The position numbers and the translations under genes are program-made. From Elgaria multicarinata webbii (taxonomy: Eukaryota > Chordata > Lepidosauria > Squamata > Anguidae), in assembly GCF_023053635.1 (NCBI RefSeq), contig NC_086175.1, positions 22,360,740 to 22,424,739 of the forward strand: a stretch of 64,000 nt of DNA, given 5' to 3'. Below, piece after piece: positions 21,036-64,000 of the stretch; the stretch's first letter is position 1, and every line of letters begins with the position of its first letter. The notes beneath the pieces were generated by a model that had not been told where the DNA came from, made no database searches, and saw only the letters and a list, made by a program, of their open reading frames with translations.

Positions 21036-22821
21036 CAATCACTATATAATTGATTGTGAAACACGTTAATGTATTTTTAATAGAAAGGCATTTTATAAAT
21101 ACATTTTAATCCTCATCCTAATGGTGTTTATTTTATTCATTTCCAGTGTTTGTCCTTTCCTCATCATGAGAATGCAGCCTCAGGATGAGACCCCAGGATT
21201 CTTCCAGTGTTTCTTTGCCTGCAGCGCATCTGTGGCGGAATCGTTGCATTTTTAACACATGTGAATTTAGAGGAACTCTTCCCACAAGTAATTGGGTATA
21301 GAAAGCACACGTGCAGTTTTCATTTAGGTTATCAGCCATTTAAACAATCAGCCTGTATTGATGATTTGCGTTTCTGCTATGTTAAATTTGCATAATTACA
21401 ACCCTGAAATTAGCAGTTTCAGCCTCTAATTATATGGTTTATTATCTTTTTGTTCTTTTTCATTCTTTAAGGAATGTCATTCTGGTTTCTCCCTCACTCA
21501 GTATGGGATGCAGACCATCTTTTGGTGCTGCGTTTGCATCTGGAGATCCAGCCTTCAGTGTTCCTGAAGACCATCTAATCCCAGCCTGATGCCCTCCGTG
21601 TTGGCTATGGATGATGGAAATTGTAGTCCAACACACCTGGAGGATGCTGGGTTGGGGAAGGCTGAACTAGTCCAATTGTGGAGTCTGAGCCAAGGATATC
21701 CAATCTCCTAGCATTCCATCCCTAAAGTACAATGGAAAAGAACAATAATGTTCTATGGGTTTATCTTTCCATCAAATGACTATTACAAATACTTATAGCT
21801 AGGATAGCTTTGAAATCTGTTTTAACTATGATGTTGGATCCATATCAAGTTGGTCACATTAAGATCAGGAGGATAAGTGTGACATCTTTAACTTAAGTCC
21901 CACTCATTTCAATTAACATATAGTGCAATCCTATACATGTCTATTCAGAATTCAGTGGGACTTACTCCCAGCAGGGATAGGATTTCAGTCTAAGCCAGGA
22001 TCCAACCGTATATAATATTCTTTTATATATACTTTTGATTTTGGCCCTGCGCATGTACTTTCAACACAGACAAATCAAGTACACAATGCTTTCTCCATCA
22101 CTTTGGGTGCTTCATGATGGACAGCTCCTAGTGCTACCAACCAAAAAGCTTCGTGCATGTATCCTGTCTTTTCTTTCCTAATGGATTTTTTTTTCCTGTT
22201 AAGAAAAATAGACAGAAAAAGCCCTGGAAGAACATGAGAGGGTTCGAAGTGGGAGACACCATTGTCTGGACACTCTATAAAAAACTCCATGAGCGAGGCA
22301 GGTCCATCGCGCCATAAAAAGCCTGATTTGAAAGTACCCTTTATCTTTCCCCATCACTTCGTCTCCATGCTAGGGATGACGTCTGTTCTACTTCTGTATG
22401 CCAGACTGCTGCTAACTATGTGGAAGCAGGGCAAGACGAAAAGCTGCCAACCTTCAATGCCAGCGGCTCTGAGCATGTCAGAAGTTGATCACTGTAGGCT
22501 CTAGCCACACCCTGAGCTAAGAGCAACGGCCCCGTTTGGCGCACTGCACATGACCACAGCCAACTACCCATGTGGTTTAAAGGCCATTTCTAAACAATGA
22601 CCAATGTCACGAGTGGCTCTTTTGAGAGGGGTTGTCAAGAAAATCAAAGGCCCTGCTAGGAAGCAGGATGACTCCAAGGGGGTGCAAGGGGGGGTAGCAG
22701 GCACTCCCCCCAAATATTTCCTGCCACACCGGTTGTCCCTCCAGATTCCTGTTGCAGTATATTAACCTTTTATTTGGCCAGGGACAGCCTTCCCATTAGG
22801 CAGAGTGAGGCAGCAACCTCA

Positions 22822-22950
22822 GCACACACAGCTCCATCCAGCAACCTCTCACTGCAACTTCCTTCCCCTGCACCCACCTGCCATAGCATGGCAGGTGGGT
22901 GCGGGGAAAGGAAGTTGCAGTGAGAGGTTGCTGGACAGAGCTGTGTGTGC
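22822..22950. repeat. Palindrome of about 129 bp
   Basis: The arms contain agcaacctctcactgcaact and the exact inverted agttgcagtgagaggttgct, with centre catagcatgg. It lies 70 bp upstream of a hAT element and may be part of a related insertion. Confidence 0.7.
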
Positions 22951-23022
22951 CATGTGGCCTTCCCTGCACCCCCTAAGCGAGCCTGCTGCCAAGCGCAGTG
23001 GAGGGCATTGTCCCATTGGCAG

Positions 23023-23625
23023 CAGAGCCAGTGCCAGACTATTTTGTGCCCTAGGCAAGGTGAGCTACATTCAACCAACCCCCCCCAACCCCCGAAAAAA
23101 ATGCCAACTTTGATTTTTAAGAACATGTTTCCTGGAAAAAAATAAGAATCGCAAAACTTGAAACTGCTAAATTTATTTTAAAGTGCAAGAAATACGTCAT
23201 GCCGATTATAGCAAACAAATTGGAAAGGAACGTCTATGGATCTAAAATGCATTATTTAATAGGAATATCACCTCCAAATCATCCCCCCCAACTCACACGC
23301 GTGCACACACACACACTCAGCATCACACGCATGAACACATGCATTCACTCAAAGACCCCATGCACCCCATTCACCCATACATTCTCTCTCTCTCTCTCTC
23401 TTCTGGGTGCATTCCGGAAGCCCGAACGCGGAGCTGCCCCACCCCCAGCATCCCTGGCTTCACTTCGGCTGGGCAGGCGTGGGGCGCCATCTCACCCGCC
23501 CAGGCCCAGCTGAATCCTCGGGCCGGGCCGGCTCACAACCAATGCACGTGAGTGCTGCACTGGCCCCTCTTAGCTTGGCACTCTAGGCGGCCGCCTGAGT
23601 GGCCTCTATGGTAGCACCGGCCCTG
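23023..23625. mobile_element. hAT nonautonomous DNA transposon, 603 bp
   Basis: The ends CAGAGCCAGTGC and CAGGGCCGGTGC (inverted) fit the hAT terminal consensus, and the flanks carry an identical 8-bp duplication ATTGGCAG (23015-23022 and 23626-23633). The interior has CA and CT microsatellites and a GC-rich half. There is no transposase. It sits about 400 bp upstream of the SLAIN1 CpG island. Confidence 0.85.
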
Positions 23626-23856
23626 ATTGGCAGTGTTTAAGCTTAGATTCAGCTGCCAGCAAAATGTCTTGAGCTGCCTCGTATATAGCACTGATTAACC
23701 TTATTTCACTAGCAACGGGCTTTGCCAGCTTTTCTGAACTAACCAGGGTCAGAATGTGGTCATGATAATCTAGTGCCCCAAGTTTCATCTCCTCTTTTCT
23801 ATTCCCTGCCACCGTCACCCATACCGCACGAGTATTCCGAAACAGTCTTTCTAAGC

Positions 23857-23992
23857 CGGTGTGGGCAACTCATGGCCCTCCAGATGTTTTGGCTTACAAC
23901 TCCCATCAGCTCCAGCCAGCATAGCCAATGGTGAGGGATGATGGAAGTTGTAGGCCCAAACATTTGGAGGGCCAGCAGTTGCCGATCCCTGG
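23857..23992. mobile_element. Foldback hAT-like MITE next to the SLAIN1 promoter
   Basis: The arms with gtgggcaactcatggccctc and the inverted gagggccagcagttgcc enclose cagctccagccagcatagcc. Family resemblance to 52338 and 54170 is clear in the centre (actcccatcag). The flanking copies ttctaagc and gtctatgc may be a decayed 8-bp duplication. Confidence 0.65.
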
Positions 23993-24000
23993 TCTATGCC

Positions 24001-24051
24001 CTCCCTCCCTCTCTCTCTCTCACACACACATATACACACACACACACACAG
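24001..24051. repeat. (CT)n(CA)n microsatellite
   Basis: A run of CT then CA units bridging the foldback MITE and the CpG island. It makes spurious open frames look longer on both strands. Confidence 0.9.
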
Positions 24052-24446
24052 TGTGTAGGGAAAGCGTTTTCCTCGCCGGGGCGGAGCCTTCGGGTTCCCC
24101 CACCCCTCGCCTGGCCGGCCTTCTCTCCCGCGCAGGCCCAACCCCGCGCGCCGCTCATTGGCGCCTCCCCGGCCCGCTTTGTTCCCATTGTGTGCCTGCC
24201 TGCCTGCCTGCCTGCCTGCCTCTCCCGGCTGGCGAGTGGGAGGGGATCGCGCGGCCGGCTGGCGCGGGGTCTTCGCCGCTGCGCGCTGGCTGGCAGGCAG
24301 GAGGCGCGAGGCGCGTCTTGGGCTGGCGGTGGCCGAGCCAAGGCGCGTTCGCAGCCCGGCGCCGGGCGAGCAGGAGGAGGCCGCGTCCCTGCGTCGCCTC
24401 GTTCCCAGGCGAGGAGCTGCTCCCGCTCGACGCCCCGCCGCCGGGG

Positions 24447-59684
<35,238 letters not shown>

Positions 59685-59749
59685 TAAGAGTTCTTTTGCT
59701 CAAGGAGAAACTGAGAGTGTATCTACACAGCAAGCTTTGACGCTGGTTA

Positions 59750-59985
59750 ATTTTATTTATTTATTTATTGCATTTATATCACTCCTTTTTTCCTCCAAGG
59801 AACCCAAGGCAGTGTATATAATCCTCCTCTCCATTTTATTCTCACAACAACAACAGTCCTGTGAGGTGGGTTGGACTGAGAGTCTGTGACTGGCCCAAAG
59901 TCGCCCAATGAACTTCCATGACTGAATGGGGACTACAACCCTGATCTCCCAAATCCCAGTCCAGCACTCTAGCCACTACACTCAC
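59750..59985 (-). repeat. tRNA-derived SINE nested in another repeat
   Basis: (TTTA)n tail, then tcctccaaggaacccaaggc and the inverted head (aatcccagtccagcactcta). It seems to interrupt a repeat that begins gagtgtatctacacagc (59710) and continues with gaaccctgggaactgtggtt and gcagtgtaaatatta (to about 60170). Confidence 0.72.
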
Positions 59986-61367
59986 CTTTGTTGAAGAGTG
60001 GTTCCCTCCCCCAGTGAACCCTGGGAACTGTGGTTCTACTTAGAGGGCTAGGGATCTCCAAAAGGACCCTTCCCAAACTATAATTCCCAGGATTCTTTGG
60101 CGGAAGCCACAACTATCAAAATTGGTATAAAATCAATCTATGTTTGCAGTGTAAATATTATATTTAGTGCAGGGGTAGGAAATCTGGTGTTGCTGGACTA
60201 CAGTTTCCATCAGCCCCAGCCAGCATGGCCAGCGGTCAAGAGTGAAGTACAACTAATTTAATCCACTATACATCAATGCCTTTCATTGCAGTCCCAGAAG
60301 GCCATAATATTCATTCTACTCTGTTATGGATGGTGGAGGTTATTCTGGAATCCAAAGACCTCTCGGGACTATTCTGTTGGCAGCTCCTTTGTTTTAATGT
60401 CAGAGTCTGCCTTTATGGACTACTATATATGGTTGGTGGTCTGTTTAGCTCAGTGGGTCTCAAATAGTGACCCATCATGCCAAACAGACCTCATCAACTA
60501 AGAATAGCAACTCAAGAGGGGCGCTTGATAAATCATTGGCAAACCATCTGCATCTCAGCCTCAGTCTGAGCCCACAATAGAAGCCTCCTATGACCACTTC
60601 ATCCTGGGCAGAATGTAGCATTTAGAGTATTCCCTCCTCTCCAAAAATAAGTGTCCGTCACAGTCCTTCATGATGTATGAGAAGACCCTTGCGTATAATA
60701 CTTCATAATATGTTTATGTTTGCTGGGGGTGGGGGAATCACTCCTTATATATGCTGGTCTGCCAGGGACCTAATCATCTCCTGTTTTGCTGCCTGGCTGC
60801 AGGTGCATAAGCTGGGGATAAGGGGGTTACTGAGGATCTGGCAGGCCACCATACAAAGTTGGTTGGCTGTATTTGGCTTGGTGGGTTCACAAATTGTGCA
60901 GGCCTGTGCATGTGCGCTCTCTGTGTTTTGCGGGGTTGGATAACTGGCTACATTGCTCTTCCATCTCTAGCCTATCAAGAAGGGAAGATATTGAATAAGT
61001 GGCCTTCCACCTTCTACTTTTACATTGGGTTGGATTCAGATTTATGCTGGATCCACTGATGGAAGGGGCCTTCCACACCCCCTCTTTCCTGTGGCAGCCC
61101 TGTCTGAATGAGGTGAGCTGTGGGAGGGGGATCCCTCAAAATCAGGCTACCTCCCATGAACAGAACCCTATCATGGAAGGCAGATCCTGGATCTGTCCAT
61201 ATTTGTTTTCAACGTTAGAGCTTTTGAATGACCTTCCAAGCAGAATGCAGCATCCAGTCATTGACTGCGGCCTGCTAGGCACTTAATCACTCCCAGCAGC
61301 AAATATTGTTTGATTAGATTCCTGCCAGATCCCCATAGATGGCCATCATATGGGGCCCTACTGTTGG

Positions 61368-61562
61368 AGAGAGGCCCTGGCTGAGTAGTAGAGCACATGC
61401 TTTGCATGCCAAAGGTCCCAAGTTCAATTCCTGGCATCTCCAGTTGAAAAGGATCGAGGAGCGGGTGATGGGAAAGCCCTCTGCCCAAGACCCGGAGAAG
61501 GCAACGCTGAGCTCAGTAGACAATGTTCTGCCTTGGCGTAAGGCAGCATCCTATGGCTGACG
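61368..61562 (+). repeat. tRNA-derived SINE
   Basis: Head tggctgagtagtagagcaca, tttgcatgccaaaggtccca and B-box-like gttcaattcctgg; body gggaaagccctctgcccaag; end gtaaggcagcatcctatg. The most complete plus-strand copy of this family. Confidence 0.78.
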
Positions 61563-62075
61563 AGAAGTGTGTCTAGTTTTGTAGGTCACAATTCATGCAG
61601 ACCAGCTCTGGATCCATTTAAATGAGCAGCTGGTGCACTGTCAGCTCCTGCAGTGCGATTTTTTTCCCCTTGGAGAGAACCTTGATTAAGTGATCACTTT
61701 CATTAAGCCAAGAGCCATCTAATAATTCGACAGCCATTTTAATTGTGTTGATAGTTTTGTAATGAAGTGTGGCTAGAAGTTAGATTCCTGTAATTAAAGG
61801 TTAAACACGAAGGCTACACTCCTGCACACCCTTGGGCTGCTTAAAAAGTACCATTGCTTTCAGTAGGATTTGAACAGCTTGACTGTGTGCCCAGATTACA
61901 GTCAAAATGGTTTAGCTCTTGATCAGGGAAATTAACTAAATCTTTTTTTCAATAGTAGCCTAAAGGACAAAGGAAAATGCTCAGTTTTCTGGGGCACAGC
62001 ACACTCACTTCTATCCTAGAGTGCTGTCTTGAAATCTGCAAAATCATTGGAACACACTCCTTGGACCTTTTAACT

Positions 62076-62146
62076 AGAGATGCCAGGAATTAAACCTGGG
62101 AACTTCTGTATACGAAGCATGTGTTCTACCACTGAGCTATAGTCCA
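62076..62146 (-). repeat. SINE head fragment
   Basis: Inverted tRNA-like region: gaattaaacctgggaacttc and cgaagcatgtgttctaccac then tgagctata. Confidence 0.6.
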
Positions 62147-62189
62147 GCGCTCCATTCACACAGTGGCTACCCAGCTGTTGACCAGGAAC

Positions 62190-63165
62190 CCACAAGCAGG
62201 ACACATGTGCAACAGCACCTTCTCACCAGCAATTCGTGTACATAGGTTTGCTGCCACTGCTATTGGAGGTAGCAAATAGCTATCAGGACTAGTAGCCAGT
62301 GATAGCCTTCTCCTCCAGGCATTTATCTAATCCCCTTTTAGAGCCATCCAAATTGGTGGCCATCACTACATCTTGTGGCAGCGAATTCCATAGTGCTGTG
62401 TGAAGAAGTATTTCCTTTTATCTGTCCTCAAGTTTCCACTAAGCAGCTTCATGGAATGTGACCCCATTGGATTCTGGTATTCTGAGAGAGGGAGAAAAAT
62501 GACTCTCCAGAATCACCATATGAAGCTGATTCTCCACACAACGCATAATTTTTTAGACCTCTATCATGTCTTCCCTTACCCTTCTTTTTTCCAAACTAAA
62601 CAATCCCAACTGTTTTAACCTTCCCTCATAGGGGAGATGCTCCACCCCCTTCTTCATTTAATTGTCCTTTTCTGCACCTTTTCCAACTCTACAATATCTT
62701 TTTTAAAGCATGGTACTAGAACTGTGCACAGTATTCCAAGTGTGGTCACGCCATAGATTTGTATAAAGGCAGTTTTATACTGGCACTTTTATTCTCAATT
62801 CCCTTTCTAATTGTGCCTAACATGGATATTGCCTTTTTTTACACACTGGATTGACTTTTTCATAAAACTGTCCACTACAACACCAAGATCTTTCTTGGTC
62901 GGTCATTGCTAGCTCAGATCCCATCAGGTTATATTTGAAGTTGGGATTGTTTTTCCCCAACGTGCATCACTTTACACTTTCTTACAATGAACTGCATTTG
63001 CCATTTAGATGCCTATTCTCCCAGTTTGCAGAGATCCTTTTGGAGCTCCTCACAATTCTTTTTTTGTTTTTGTTTTAACTACCCTAAATAATGTGGTGTC
63101 ATCTGCAAACTTGGCTACTTCACTGCTCACTCCTGATTCCAGATCACTCCCTGATTCCAGAACAG
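62190..63165 (-). mobile_element. CR1 LINE, 5'-truncated, with reverse-transcriptase core end
   Basis: On the minus strand the upstream part encodes AKFADDTTLFRVV, containing the (F/Y)ADD catalytic motif of reverse transcriptase, then a CR1 region (gtaaagtgatgcacgttggg) and the 3' end seen at 27335-27756 (gatggccaccaatttggatg). It is about 1 kb long and carries small lesions. Confidence 0.8.
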
Positions 63166-64000
63166 CCTACAGTCCCTCTAAAACTATTGTCCCCCTAAAA
63201 CAGGCTGGTGTCCTCCAAATGTTTTGGACTGAAATTCCCAAGATTCCTGACATTTGGACATCCTGGGTTTAGGGCTGATGGGAGTTGAAGTCCATAAAAT
63301 CTGGAGGAAAAGCGGCTCCTGGAATGTGAATTTGAAACTCCTTGATGTTCAGGAAAGAATTTTGCTTGCTCACAGCTGTTAAGGAAAGAAAGCCTTTCTG
63401 GTCTTGGCAGCACTTCACACATTTTGTCTTGAGCATGTAAATGCTAAAAACTTCTGTGAAGGAGACTTATTATGTATTCTGAAATATGTGTCCATTTACC
63501 AGAGAAAGCTGCTGATTGATCCAATCTCCCTGTGTGTGTGCCATTTTAAAAAACATATTTACTTTTATTTAGGGCTTGCCCTTGGCCAAATGACCCTCCA
63601 GGTGAGAAGAATCTTTGGTGCCCCTTCCCCACTTGATGATGATGATGATGATTAATCTGTAGCCCATTCCATAACTTCTGATGCCCGGGTTGCATGCATG
63701 ATTTGTCCCTATAATACCAGATGATAAATTTGCACATACAGATCTGATGTTGGCCACTTGCTTCATTTGAACACACGCTTGTGTGATCAGTTTACACAAC
63801 ATTTTAAAAAAGCAAATGTTAACACAGCAATGATCATGCCTCTTAGCATTATCAATGAAGACGAAAGGTTTGTACTAGTTGTTTCAGCTATTGAATGGAC
63901 TGTTGAATAGATAGCCTATGATAATGCCTGTCACCGCAACCCAGTTCCCAGCCAGTGAATTGGATGCCCTGTCTTAAATCTGGCTCTGCTCCTCTTTCCC

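Larger units (their letters stand above)
14470..24050. other. Intergenic region between SCEL and SLAIN1
   Basis: About 9.6 kb with no supported gene. It contains hAT-like end fragments (about 15338-15420), two copies of a foldback transposon (17071, 19806), a decayed dispersed repeat (about 16590-16790), L2-like fragments, a Harbinger-like element, a CR1 scrap (20150-20282), a palindrome (22822-22950), a 603-bp hAT element (23023-23625) and a foldback MITE (about 23857-23992) directly before the SLAIN1 CpG island. Confidence 0.7.

Overview
The window is vertebrate nuclear DNA, most likely from a squamate reptile. Support comes from spliced genes with short exons and kilobase introns, a CpG-island promoter, and an interspersed-repeat set (CR1 and L2-like LINE 3' ends, tRNA-derived SINEs resembling Sauria SINEs, many hAT- and Harbinger-like MITEs) familiar from lizards and snakes. 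The species cannot be fixed from sequence alone. I see no retroviral or LTR element and no prokaryotic feature.

Two genes, both on the + strand, account for all the convincing coding sequence. Positions 1-14470 hold the 3' part of SCEL (sciellin). Five near-identical 63-nt exons each encode one sciellin repeat. Linker exons follow, then a LIM domain split over two exons, and a tiny terminal exon with stop, 3' UTR and poly(A) signal. The 5' part of SCEL lies left of the window.

Positions 14470-24050 are intergenic and packed with repeats. From about 24050 a CpG island carries the promoter and first coding exon of SLAIN1, a microtubule plus-end protein. Seven SLAIN1 exons are resolved (24447 to 59683) and splice in a consistent frame into about 585 residues. 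The last exon, expected to encode about 25 residues, was not found and should lie beyond 64000. The order SCEL then SLAIN1, head to tail, matches human chromosome 13q22, which supports both calls. The genes share no pathway: SCEL is a cornified-envelope precursor of stratified epithelium and SLAIN1 promotes processive microtubule growth.

The rest is intron and repeat. The most informative points are: tandem duplication of exon-plus-intron units in SCEL, with a SINE copied along; several MITE families with intact target-site duplications (8 bp, 7 bp, and TAA); a LINE 3' end fused to an antisense U2 snRNA fragment inside a 13-bp target-site duplication; near-perfect palindromes; and a CpG-dense GC-rich repeat inside a SLAIN1 intron.
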